Part shown: piece by piece, positions 6,943 to 13,270 of the stretch | Layout: each line of letters begins with the position of its first letter | Numbering within the stretch: the stretch's first letter is position 1 | Source of the DNA: Planctomycetales bacterium | GTDB lineage: Bacteria; Planctomycetota; Phycisphaerae; SM23-33 | Assembly: GCA_030642005.1 (NCBI GenBank) | Contig: DAOWOP010000063.1 | Location: 1-13,270, forward strand | Direction of reading: 5' to 3' | Length of the DNA stretch: 13,270 nt | Program-made: the position numbers and the translations under genes | The notes under the pieces: model-generated | What the model was told of the DNA's origin: nothing | What the model saw: the letters and a program-made list of their open reading frames with translations, nothing else | Databases searched by the model: none

Positions 6943-7899
6943 TTGTTTGAAGGCAAGACAATTGCAGTCGTAGTTCCGTGTTACAACGAGGCCGAGCAGG
7001 TCGCCGGCGTTCTTGAGACGATGCCCGACTTTGTCGATTGCATCATCGCCGTCGATGACGCCAGCACCGACGACACAGCCGAGGTCGTCCGCAGGCATAT
7101 CGCCGCCGAGGGCGATAAGCCGCGAACCTCTCTGATCGAGTTGCCGAGCAATCAGGGCGTCGGAGCCGCTATTCTCGCCGGGTACAAGGAGGCCGCCGAG
7201 AGGAAAATGACGGTAACGGCAGTGATGGCCGGCGACGGGCAGATGGACCCGAAGCAACTGCGTCTGCTCATAGCCCCCGTCGCCGCAGGAGATGCCGACT
7301 ACGCCAAGGCCAATCGCCTCTATTACCGACAGGCATGGGCGTCCACGCCGCGAACCCGCTACCTCGGAAACGCATTCCTGTCGATGCTGACCAAAATCGC
7401 CAGCGGATACTGGCACATAGCCGACTCGCAAACGGGTTTTACCGCCATCAGTCTGTCAGCCCTGGAAACAATCGAACTCGACAAACTATATCCGCGCTAC
7501 GGCTACCCCAACGATATGCTCGTCCGCCTGAACGTCTATAACTTCCGCGTAATGGACGTGCCGATCCGCCCGGTGTACAACGTCGGCGAGCAGTCGAAGA
7601 TGAAACTCTGGAAGGTCATCCCCACGATGAGTTGCCTGATATTCAGGCGTTTCTGCTGGCGGCTGTGGCGGAAGTACGTCATCTACGACTTCCATCCGCT
7701 GGTGCTGTTTTACGCAGCCGCGATGCTGCTGGGCGCTGTCGGAGCCGGACTTTTCGTGCGTATGATTTACCTGCGAATTACCGACGGCATGTTCCCGCTT
7801 ATGAGCACAATGGCGTGGATCCTCTGCACTATCTCTTCGATGCAACTGGGCCTGTTCGCAATGTGGTTCGACATGGAAATGAACAAGGACCTGAAATAG
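6943..7899 (+). CDS. GT2 glycosyltransferase, polyprenyl-phosphate sugar synthase-like (GtrB/DPM1 type)
   Basis: The 318-residue protein has a GT-A domain of family GT2: AVVVPCYNE near 8-16, the nucleotide-binding DDASTDDT at 38-45, metal-binding GDGQMD at 97-102 and the conserved DSQTGF at 161-166. Two hydrophobic helices follow at about 251-275 and 283-309. GT2 domain plus two C-terminal membrane helices is the plan of GtrB-like and some dolichyl-phosphate-mannose synthases, which transfer sugar from a nucleotide sugar to polyprenyl phosphate on the cytoplasmic membrane face. The start is TTG at 6943, supported by GGAG (6932-6935) seven bases upstream; nearby ATGs at 6926 and 6930 are out of frame. 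The upstream mutase could feed its donor sugar and the GT-C enzyme at 9908 could use its product. The sugar identity is unknown. Confidence 0.88.
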   Translation: MFEGKTIAVVVPCYNEAEQVAGVLETMPDFVDCIIAVDDASTDDTAEVVRRHIAAEGDKPRTSLIELPSNQGVGAAILAGYKEAAERKMTVTAVMAGDGQMDPKQLRLLIAPVAAGDADYAKANRLYYRQAWASTPRTRYLGNAFLSMLTKIASGYWHIADSQTGFTAISLSALETIELDKLYPRYGYPNDMLVRLNVYNFRVMDVPIRPVYNVGEQSKMKLWKVIPTMSCLIFRRFCWRLWRKYVIYDFHPLVLFYAAAMLLGAVGAGLFVRMIYLRITDGMFPLMSTMAWILCTISSMQLGLFAMWFDMEMNKDLK

Positions 7900-7901
7900 A
7901 A

Positions 7902-7970
7902 TTTTTAGCCGCGAAGCGGCGTTCGTTCCATACTGTCTAAAAACAAACGCCCCGATGGGGCTTTAGGACA
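7902..7970. repeat. Palindromic REP-like elements downstream of the GT2 gene
   Basis: Two stem-loops follow the GT2 stop codon. The first, GCCGC-GAA-GCGGC (7908-7920), begins with TTTTTAGCCGCGAA like the repeat at 1940. The second has inner stem GCCCC-GAT-GGGGC (7949-7961) and an outer stem TGTCTAAA (7934-7941) with TTTAGGACA (7962-7970), one base bulged. The second resembles REP-type elements and could also act as a terminator, but only three Ts follow its inner stem. Confidence 0.6.
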
Positions 7971-8012
7971 TTTCATTTTCCAGACAAAACCTGATTACAA
8001 AGGAGTCAGGAT

Positions 8013-8564
8013 ATGAATGAACCGGGCAACGGCCAAAAAAGTGAACGCAGTTGGCTGACGCAGTGGGTTCCGGGGATTGCGCTGTGGTTGCTGATTGGAG
8101 CGATCCTTGTAGGTGCATTTTTCGGTCAGCCATGGGGCAGGGCGCGGGAACAGGCCAAGCGGGCGATCTGCGGGGGCAATCTTAAAAGCATTGGCTACGG
8201 TATCGTTATATATGAAATGGAACATAACGACATGCCTCCGCCGAACCTGGCAGCGTTGGTAGCCTACGGGCAACCGAAAGATTTACTTCGCTGTCCCAGT
8301 TCAGGTACGAAGAAGTCCCCGACAACCCAGCCCGCCGATATCGCAGCCCACTGCGATTACATATACGCCCCGCCACCGACAGATATAGAGAAGGGCAAGA
8401 AACTGCTCATGGCCTTTGAATTGCCCGCCAACCACCAACAGGATATCGTGAATGTCATGTTTAGTGATGCCCATGTGGAACGAATAGAAGAGATGGACCG
8501 TTTTGTATCCCTTGTGCAGAAACTGAACGATTATCACGCTGGTTTGAGGGAGCAGCAGCCATGA
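8013..8564 (+). CDS. Membrane-anchored pseudopilin-head-like protein
   Basis: The 183-residue protein has a short hydrophilic N terminus, one TM helix (about 19-38) and an extracytoplasmic domain. The domain has AICGGNLKSIGYGIVIYEME (51-70), followed by P-rich NLAALVAYG, LLRCPSS and a closing stretch HQQDIVNVMFSDAHVERI (141-158). This series (C..NL..IG..I..Y, LRCP, then NV.F.D.HVE) is the pattern of the globular part of the many DUF1559/type II pseudopilin-like proteins of planctomycetes and verrucomicrobia. The usual prepilin cleavage motif (G-F-T-L-x-E) is absent, so it is probably a fixed membrane protein. AAGGAG lies eight bases before the ATG. The stop overlaps the next gene's ATG (ATGA), so the two are translationally coupled. 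Its function is unknown. Confidence 0.8.
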   Translation: MNEPGNGQKSERSWLTQWVPGIALWLLIGAILVGAFFGQPWGRAREQAKRAICGGNLKSIGYGIVIYEMEHNDMPPPNLAALVAYGQPKDLLRCPSSGTKKSPTTQPADIAAHCDYIYAPPPTDIEKGKKLLMAFELPANHQQDIVNVMFSDAHVERIEEMDRFVSLVQKLNDYHAGLREQQP

Positions 8565-9100
8565 GAGACAAAACGCATCCCTTCACGATAGTAACGCTTT
8601 TGTGCCTCCTGCTGGCTGGTGGCGTATGGATTGCGTCGCAGTACAGAACCCCGAAGCGCCCACCATTCCAACCGGCTATGAGCATCTCCGAACCGCAGAT
8701 TCACAAGGTCTGGGAGGCGATAGGCGGATTCAGCAAAGAATATAACCATCGGCCTGATACGCTTGAGATGCTGACGGCGGGCGGGTATCTCAAACCGGTT
8801 GACCTGTTCGATGCGCGGCGGAAAGACGCCTTGGCCATTGATGCGCAAGCGGGCCGATTCGCGATTAATCCCGACGTGTTGTATTTCCCCGCCGTTTGGG
8901 CAGAAGACCCCACCGACTTGGTATTGCTCTGCACTGTGTTGCTGGCGGAGAAGGGCGGGAAATATCACGTAATCTTCAACGACGGTCGATACGCCGCGTT
9001 GACGCCTCACGAACTCGTCATGGCCCTGAACCGGACATACGAATACATCGGCGGGAAGGTTATCCTGTCGGCGCCGGCTGCATCCCAACCCGGAGGATAA
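8561..9100 (+). CDS. Second membrane-anchored pseudopilin-head-like protein
   Basis: The 179-residue protein has an N-terminal TM helix (about 8-26) and a soluble domain. I do not recognise a named family. Its layout follows the preceding protein: an amphipathic helix ending in a Y (IHKVWEAIGGFSKEYNHRPD), L-x-x-L-x-x-G-Y with LFDARRKD where the other has LLRCP, a Y-containing middle, then YHVIFNDGRYAAL (135-147) matching the other's NVMFSDAHVE, and a closing hydrophobic helix with LN. It is therefore probably a diverged tandem paralogue. It starts at the ATG overlapping the upstream stop (ATGA), with GGGAG about eight bases before it. The C-terminal tail ends in a Ser/Pro/Gly-rich stretch. 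Convergent with hepT, 30 bases away. Confidence 0.8.
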   Translation: MRDKTHPFTIVTLLCLLLAGGVWIASQYRTPKRPPFQPAMSISEPQIHKVWEAIGGFSKEYNHRPDTLEMLTAGGYLKPVDLFDARRKDALAIDAQAGRFAINPDVLYFPAVWAEDPTDLVLLCTVLLAEKGGKYHVIFNDGRYAALTPHELVMALNRTYEYIGGKVILSAPAASQPGG

Positions 9101-9130
9101 CCTGGCGGCAGGGTGCTTAATCCGCCGAAA

Positions 9131-9475
9131 CTACGGGCTCTCTTTCAGTAATGCCTCAACTTCACTGAGCAGGACCGGCAGATTATTTCCCACGATGTCC
9201 CACACCACTTGATCGTCCACGACGTCATATCCATGAATAAGGATATTGCGGAATGTAATGATGCGTTTGTAGTTTGTAATCTGCGAGACGGTTGCCGAAT
9301 CGGTTCGGGACAGGCGATTCAGCGCTTCGCCTATTATCTCAAATTGGCGTTCAACACCGGCCCGAAGGAGCACGTCATCGTAGTAATCATCGAGTGATTT
9401 GCCTTCGGTGAACTGACGAATTCGAACCGCCGCCTGTCGAATATCTTCCAGGTGTTTTTTGGACTCAAGCCGCAT
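9131..9475 (-). CDS. hepT: HepT-family toxin (HEPN domain, DUF86)
   Basis: The 114-residue protein is a HepT-like HEPN ribonuclease. The family motif R-x4-H-x-Y is intact as RNILIHGY (R76, H81, Y83), preceded by the typical helix with FEIIGEALNRL. In characterised MntA/HepT pairs the toxin cleaves RNA and the antitoxin silences it by adding AMP to the motif tyrosine. The ATG at 9475 overlaps the end of mntA by 11 bases, so the two are one operon with the antitoxin first. A longer reading from 9649 is rejected because its extra 58 residues lie inside mntA and look out of frame. Confidence 0.92.
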   Translation of the reverse strand: MRLESKKHLEDIRQAAVRIRQFTEGKSLDDYYDDVLLRAGVERQFEIIGEALNRLSRTDSATVSQITNYKRIITFRNILIHGYDVVDDQVVWDIVGNNLPVLLSEVEALLKESP

Positions 9476-9776
9476 AGAGCACCACCCGGTCCCTGTCGAT
9501 GGACTCACGAAAGTAAGGGTTTTTGACTGCCCGCGGCATGACCAGGTCCACCGACCTGCCGAATAATCTCTCCAGCGCCTCCAGAAGCCCGAAATAAGCG
9601 TCGGCATGCCGGCCCGGCTGGAGAGGAAGGAACTCCACGAGGAAGTCAAGGTCGCTGTTTTCGGAGTCGAAGCGGCTTTCGCTTACCACAGAGCCGAAAA
9701 TCTCAAGGCAGCGAACGTGATACTTTATGCACAACTTTCTGATCTCTTCAATCTTGTTCTCGATCAGAGAATTCAT
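9465..9776 (-). CDS. mntA: MntA-family minimal nucleotidyltransferase antitoxin
   Basis: The 103-residue protein is a minimal nucleotidyltransferase. It has the GS...DxD active site as FGSV (G28, S29) and SDLDFLVEF (D42, D44), with the likely third acidic residue D77 in VDLV, and ends with the typical PRAVKNPYFRESI...VLYAA. The spacing between GS and the first Asp is 12 residues, slightly longer than the common 10. Members adenylylate the partner HepT tyrosine and so neutralise it. The ATG at 9776 has a strong GAGGAG site eight bases upstream. Both catalytic halves of the system look intact. Confidence 0.92.
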   Translation of the reverse strand: MNSLIENKIEEIRKLCIKYHVRCLEIFGSVVSESRFDSENSDLDFLVEFLPLQPGRHADAYFGLLEALERLFGRSVDLVMPRAVKNPYFRESIDRDRVVLYAA

Positions 9777-9796
9777 TGTACGTTCTCCTCGATTGC

Positions 9797-9802
9797 ATTA
9801 TA
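9797..9802 (-). promoter_or_regulatory. Candidate -10 box for mntA/hepT
   Basis: A perfect minus-strand TATAAT lies 20 bases before the mntA ATG. No good -35 is found at the expected distance, and a start from this box would leave only about 14 leader bases, which just includes the ribosome-binding site. It is therefore a tentative call. Confidence 0.35.
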
Positions 9803-9907
9803 TAACCGATTCGACCTGAATTGTACGGGAAGATGAATAGTCTTTTATGTATTTTTTTAGTTTTTACCGCAGTTTGGTGGGAAACAGCATTACAATCCCT
9901 CCCGATA

Positions 9908-11671
9908 ATGTCTCACAGCAAGACTACAGTACAGAAACCTGAAGAACTGTCCCCAGCCTCTGCCGGTTGGCTGGCTGATTTTCCGCCTCGTCGGCGGCAT
10001 CTGCTTCTGGCCGGTGTGTGCATCGCGGCGGTATATCTGGTCGGTGTAACGGGCCGATGGTGGCCTACGCCCGACAGCGCCTTGTACCTCGGTCTTGCCC
10101 GCTCGCTGGCTGACGGTGAGGGATACCGATTCAACGGATCGCCCTGCAACATGGTAACGCCCGGTCTGCCGATAATCCTGGCCGGGCTGCGGGTCGTCTT
10201 CGGGGACGGCTTCTGGGTGCCGAATTTCTTGATGGCCCTTTGCGGGCTGGCTGCGGTGGGGCTGATTTACCTGTCCATAGCCCGGCTTAGCGACCGGCGA
10301 ACCGCACTGGCCGTTGCGCTGGCGACGGCGCTGTCATATACGTTCTTCAACAACTGCCACCGCATACTCACCGATGCGCCCTTCGCAGCCATATTCTGGG
10401 CAATCCTCTACACCTACATCCGCTACCGAACAGGCAGCGCCCGCTGGCTGCTGCTTGTGGGGCTGTTGACTATGGCTTCCGTCATCGTACGCGTTCCGGG
10501 AATAGCGGTTCTCTGCCCCCTAGCTGTGGGCCTCATGTTGGACCCAGCATCTATTGAAACCGCGCAGCCCCGGCGAAACCGAAGAGGGCTGCTCTGCGGA
10601 GTCGTGATCCTGGTGATTATCGCTGTGCTGGGGGCAGGGTTCTTCATTATCGCCCGCATGGTCTCCGATGAGACACAGATATACGCCGGGGCGATCATGT
10701 CAAAGGTCAATGCCGACCTAATGGTACACCTGCGAAATATCGGTATGGGATTTCGGCAACTGCCCCTGACCGTCTCGGAAATGCTCACCAGCCAGGAAAC
10801 ATATTTCGTAGGCCTGCCCGCGATGCTGCTGATTGGTATCGGCGGCGCAGGCCTCTGGAAGCGCCGGCAGCGATTCATCCTGCCGCTTATCGTGGTGAGC
10901 GTCCTTGCGCTGGCCCTTTACGGCAGCGGACATATGGTTCGTCCCCGTTACCTGATGCCGATTCAACCACTGCTGATTCTGGCGATGATCGAAGGGCTAT
11001 GCTGGAATATGGAACGATTGCCCCGATGGTGGAAGTGGGTTGCCAAGTCGGTTCTGTTTTTGAAGATCGTCAATGTATTCACTTACATTACGAGGCCATT
11101 GGCCAAATGGTGGAAGTGGGTCGCCAAGTCAGTTCTGTTTCTGAAGATTGTTAAGGTCTTTACTTACATTGTGAGGCCATTGGCCAAATGGTGGAAGAAG
11201 GCTAATCTGTTTTTGAAGGTCGTTACAGTATTCACCGTTCTGATCATTGTGTGCAATACGAAACTGCTGCGTAACGCCGTCTATTACAGTTACCTCAGCC
11301 ACACGCCGCGATATTACGAGGTCGTCAAGGACGGCAAGTTCGCCGAACTGTTCGAGGTGGCTGATATACTACGCGAAAACTATCCCGATGGTCGCTCGGC
11401 GGCGACAAACTCCGATGAAGTGTCCATCCTGCACTTCCTCAGCGAGCGGGTAATAATTTCCCCGCCTGAAACATCCCGCGAACAGTCCGCCCATGCCGAG
11501 GAAATCTATAATTTCGTTATCTCTCGCGGCGATTTGAAATTTATCGTCCTGGACGTCAGAAAGCGAAGCGGCGAATCGTTCCAACGGCGATTGAAGAAAC
11601 TTTTCGAAAATACCCCCAGCCTGGAACTCCGGCACGAAGGAAAACGCTACAGGGTGTACGAAAAAGACTGA
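9908..11671 (+). CDS. GT-C membrane glycosyltransferase (ArnT/PMT-like)
   Basis: From the ATG at 9908 the protein has 587 residues. A cytoplasmic N terminus is followed by a TM helix (LLLAGVCIAAVYLVGV) and the first extracytoplasmic loop with PTPDSALYLGLARSLADGEG and TPGLPIILAG. This loop, with an acidic residue just after TM1, is characteristic of GT-C enzymes of the ArnT/Pmt (GT39/GT83-like) group, which move a sugar from a polyprenyl-phosphate donor to a lipid or protein outside the membrane. Several more TM helices follow, then a soluble C-terminal domain of about 130 residues. A 27-residue tandem duplication lies before the last TM helix. The start is uncertain: a TTG at 9821 or ATG at 9833 would add 29 or 25 residues, but that stretch is AT-rich, reads like a spacer and none of the three starts has a clear ribosome-binding site. 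The acceptor is unknown. Confidence 0.85.
   Translation: MSHSKTTVQKPEELSPASAGWLADFPPRRRHLLLAGVCIAAVYLVGVTGRWWPTPDSALYLGLARSLADGEGYRFNGSPCNMVTPGLPIILAGLRVVFGDGFWVPNFLMALCGLAAVGLIYLSIARLSDRRTALAVALATALSYTFFNNCHRILTDAPFAAIFWAILYTYIRYRTGSARWLLLVGLLTMASVIVRVPGIAVLCPLAVGLMLDPASIETAQPRRNRRGLLCGVVILVIIAVLGAGFFIIARMVSDETQIYAGAIMSKVNADLMVHLRNIGMGFRQLPLTVSEMLTSQETYFVGLPAMLLIGIGGAGLWKRRQRFILPLIVVSVLALALYGSGHMVRPRYLMPIQPLLILAMIEGLCWNMERLPRWWKWVAKSVLFLKIVNVFTYITRPLAKWWKWVAKSVLFLKIVKVFTYIVRPLAKWWKKANLFLKVVTVFTVLIIVCNTKLLRNAVYYSYLSHTPRYYEVVKDGKFAELFEVADILRENYPDGRSAATNSDEVSILHFLSERVIISPPETSREQSAHAEEIYNFVISRGDLKFIVLDVRKRSGESFQRRLKKLFENTPSLELRHEGKRYRVYEKD
11027..11260 (+). repeat. In-gene 81-bp tandem repeat (27 residues, nearly three copies)
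   Basis: Units start at 11027, 11108 and 11189, each with TGGTGGAAG. The first two encode WWKWVAKSVLFLKIV followed by N or K, then VFTYI, T or V, and RPLAK. The third begins WWKKANLFLKVVTVFT, lacks three residues and then runs into a TM helix. The phase is preserved, so the protein is simply lengthened. Confidence 0.9.
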
Positions 11672-11751
11672 ATTGTCGGGACGTTGTCCGGAGATATACA
11701 GCCATCAGCCAAGGAATTTTTTTGTCCTGTCGGCGACTAGGAATCAGGGAT

Positions 11752-12924
11752 TCATCGGCTGCGGAACTGCTTGCGGTATGCGCCGGGCGTCGTGCCGGTG
11801 ATTTTTTTGAACGCTGCGCTCATGTGCGAGATATTCTGGAATCCGCATTCCGGCGCTATGGCCTCAAGCGTCATGTCGGTCTGCGCCAGGAACATCCTGA
11901 TCCTTTCGATCTGGACCCGCCGGATCTCCGCGAACGGTCCTCGGCCAAGTATTTTCCTGAACTGCCTTTCGAGCATTCGCTTCGGCAGCGTTGCCGCCTC
12001 CATTACGTGCTTGACGCGAATGCCTTCGTGGGCATGCTCGCGGATGAACCGCACGGCCTCGACGACTCGCAGGTCTTCAATGGCCATTACGTCGGTGCTC
12101 TGGCGCGTTACTACTCTAATCGGAGGTAAGAGGACGGGACGCTTGGGAGGCTTTTTCCCGCTCAGCATGGCGTCCAGCAACCTGGCCGATTCATAACCGA
12201 CCTGCTCGGCCGGAACGGCGATGCTGGAAAGGTGCGGCCAGGATATTCCGCAGAGCAGGTCGTCATCGTCGGCGCCGATGATGGCGACTTCCTCCGGCAC
12301 GTGAATCCCCGCCCGTCGGCATATTTCGCATACCCACAGAGCGGTGTAGTCGTCTATACAGAACACGGCCAGCGGTTTGGCCAGTCCTGCCATCCAGCGG
12401 CGCATCCGTTCAGACGCCTTGGTAACGGAAGGTAACGGTTTGCCGCACGGCGGGTATTTCTTTTTGGAGTCGAATATGTCGCAGGGAAGTTTCCTCCGTC
12501 GCAGCGCCGCGGCAAAGGCCTCGCCGCGAAACGGGCAGTGGAAGGCGTCGTCCGCATCGAACATTCCGAAATTGCGGAAGCCGCGATCGACGAAATAATT
12601 CGCCGCCATTTCACCAATCGCCTTCGGATCAACATCGACGTACGGCATGGGTGGTGAATCAGGCTTCGGGGTCCATCTTCCCACGCCCACGGCAGCCAGG
12701 CCGTAACGTCGAGCAACCGTTGTGTATTCCTCAGGCCGGCGCATCGAAATCATCCCGACCATGTCGGGAAATTTCAGATACCTGTTTATGTCCTCTGGGG
12801 CTATCGTGGTAATGAACGCCCATTGGCGATTCGGACGGGCGTACCGATAAACCCCCCGACAGACCTGCCGGCCGAACCGGCAATTACAGGGCAGGTCCAT
12901 CAGGATTATTTTCGCATTCTTCAT
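11752..12924 (-). CDS. XylR-like transcriptional regulator: sugar-binding domain plus AraC helix-turn-helix
   Basis: The 390-residue protein has a LacI/PBP-type ligand domain (about 4-275) with FGRQVCRGVYRYAR near the start and AIIGADDDDLLCGISWPHLS near its end. An AraC-type domain with two helix-turn-helix motifs follows (about 286-388; second motif around LEAIAPECGFQNISHMSAAF). This order, with no LacI HTH at the N terminus, is the arrangement of E. coli XylR, which binds xylose and activates sugar genes. Many such proteins occur in sugar-degrading planctomycetes. The ATG at 12924 is preferred, with GGAGG six bases upstream; a TTG at 12960 would add 12 residues. The ligand is unknown. It is divergent from the gene starting at 13245, its natural target, across a 320-base region. 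Confidence 0.92.
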   Translation of the reverse strand: MKNAKIILMDLPCNCRFGRQVCRGVYRYARPNRQWAFITTIAPEDINRYLKFPDMVGMISMRRPEEYTTVARRYGLAAVGVGRWTPKPDSPPMPYVDVDPKAIGEMAANYFVDRGFRNFGMFDADDAFHCPFRGEAFAAALRRRKLPCDIFDSKKKYPPCGKPLPSVTKASERMRRWMAGLAKPLAVFCIDDYTALWVCEICRRAGIHVPEEVAIIGADDDDLLCGISWPHLSSIAVPAEQVGYESARLLDAMLSGKKPPKRPVLLPPIRVVTRQSTDVMAIEDLRVVEAVRFIREHAHEGIRVKHVMEAATLPKRMLERQFRKILGRGPFAEIRRVQIERIRMFLAQTDMTLEAIAPECGFQNISHMSAAFKKITGTTPGAYRKQFRSR

Positions 12925-12989
12925 TTCCAGCCTCCGCTCATCAATATCCCTCTGTCGCAAACAGAGAAAACATTAATCCCAAAGCGGTC

Positions 12990-13017
12990 TTGACGCAACA
13001 GGAAACTCGGATAAAAT
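12990..13017 (+). promoter_or_regulatory. Candidate sigma-70 promoter for the gene at 13245
   Basis: TTGACG (12990-12995) and TAAAAT (13012-13017) are 16 bases apart, each one mismatch from consensus. A transcript starting near 13024 would have a leader of about 220 bases. The promoter lies 65 bases from the divergent regulator's ATG, where an AraC-type activator would be expected to bind. Confidence 0.55.
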
Positions 13018-13085
13018 GCATAATATCAAAGTGAGGTAGGTAGTATTCAAAGATAAATCCTGTCGCAAAGAAAGGAGGTTATTCA

Positions 13086-13163
13086 ATTGCGGATTGCGGA
13101 TTGCGGATTGCGGATTTCTTTTCTTCCTGGTCCCCAATCCCAAATCCCTGGTCCCTGTTTTTA
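13086..13163. repeat. Heptamer tandem repeat ATTGCGG x4 plus CCCAAAT-like words
   Basis: Four exact ATTGCGG copies occupy 13086-13113, followed by a partial ATT. After a pyrimidine-rich stretch, words of similar length (CCCCAAT, CCCAAAT, CCCTGGT, CCCTG) fill about 13131-13157. Both sit in the leader between the candidate promoter and the gene at 13245. No coding sequence is seen in 12925-13244. Confidence 0.8.
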
Positions 13164-13169
13164 AGCAGT

Positions 13170-13217
13170 GAAGCGTTTTTGTCGGCGGTGTGTTGCCGCC
13201 GAGATGCTTCGCGGCGG
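13170..13217 (+). promoter_or_regulatory. Leader hairpins with mutually exclusive pairing
   Basis: TCGGCGG (13182-13188) can pair with CCGCCGA (13196-13202). The same CCGCCG (13196-13201) can instead pair with CGGCGG (13212-13217), and GAAGC (13170-13174) can pair with GCTTC (13206-13210). The structures lie just before the ribosome-binding site of the gene at 13245, so they could modulate it. No known riboswitch is recognised. Confidence 0.35.
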
Positions 13218-13244
13218 ACTTCTGTAATGTAAGGAGAGGATGAA

Positions 13245-13270
13245 ATGAGAAATGTAACGATTTTATTGGC
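13245..13270 (+). CDS. Start of a rightward gene (first eight codons)
   Basis: Only MRNVTILL is inside the window. AAGGAGAGG (13231-13239) precedes the ATG at good spacing, and a strong-looking promoter lies upstream. The ATG at 13240 is closed by a stop after two codons. A basic residue followed by hydrophobic ones could be the start of a signal peptide or membrane helix. The family cannot be named; the neighbouring XylR-like regulator suggests a sugar-related function. Confidence 0.6.

Noticed and set aside
8620..8634. TGGC-N7-TTGC resembling a sigma-54 promoter
   Set aside because: It lies inside a coding region with no gene start placed to use it, so it is likely chance.
9104..9126. GGCGG/CCGCC pairing in the convergent gap before hepT
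   Set aside because: Only five base pairs with a 13-base loop and no T-tract; too weak to call a terminator.
9476..9649. N-terminal extension of hepT by 58 codons
   Set aside because: It lies within mntA in another frame and the HepT family begins at the ATG at 9475.
11672..11751. Bidirectional terminator between the convergent GT-C and regulator genes
   Set aside because: There is a run of seven Ts, but only a four-base stem flanks it, so a terminator cannot be supported.
13086..13113. ATTGCGG repeats as a CRISPR-like array
   Set aside because: Units are seven bases and contiguous with no spacers.

Overview
The window looks like a chromosomal stretch from an uncultured, moderately GC-rich Gram-negative bacterium, most likely a planctomycete of the Phycisphaerae type. 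Four things suggest this: a XylR-like regulator joining a sugar-binding domain to an AraC domain, two membrane-anchored proteins with the globular domain typical of planctomycete pseudopilins, a ClpC-type unfoldase in a cell that also has an outer membrane (TolC-like protein), and intergenic spacers built of short repeated words. The assignment is inference from protein style; no rRNA or tRNA is present.

Layout. Bases 1-5315 are read leftward: a TolC-family outer-membrane lipoprotein (3597-5315), a membrane sensor histidine kinase (2037-3398), a sigma-54-dependent NtrC-type response regulator (491-1924), and the first 79 codons of clpC (1-237). Bases 5384-9100 are read rightward: a phosphomannomutase/phosphoglucomutase, a GtrB/DPM1-like glycosyltransferase with a TTG start, and two overlapping genes for small membrane-anchored pseudopilin-head proteins. 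A leftward MntA/HepT toxin-antitoxin pair (9131-9776) follows, then a rightward GT-C membrane glycosyltransferase (9908-11671), a leftward XylR/AraC-type regulator (11752-12924), and the first eight codons of a rightward gene at 13245 behind a good sigma-70-like promoter.

How the genes may work together. Phosphohexomutase, polyprenyl-phosphate sugar synthase and GT-C transferase are three steps of a lipid-linked sugar route to an extracytoplasmic glycan or glycoprotein. The kinase and regulator form a complete two-component pair beside an outer-membrane channel with no pump partners in view. The XylR-like protein probably senses a sugar and may control the gene beginning at 13245.

The most unusual aspect is the spacer DNA. 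Almost every gap carries a different short-period repeat or inverted repeat. Three of these elements run into the 3' end of the neighbouring gene and supply its stop codon and last few residues. Some apparently different elements share words (GTAGCCGGTAG, TTTAGCCG). I found no CRISPR array, transposase or phage gene.
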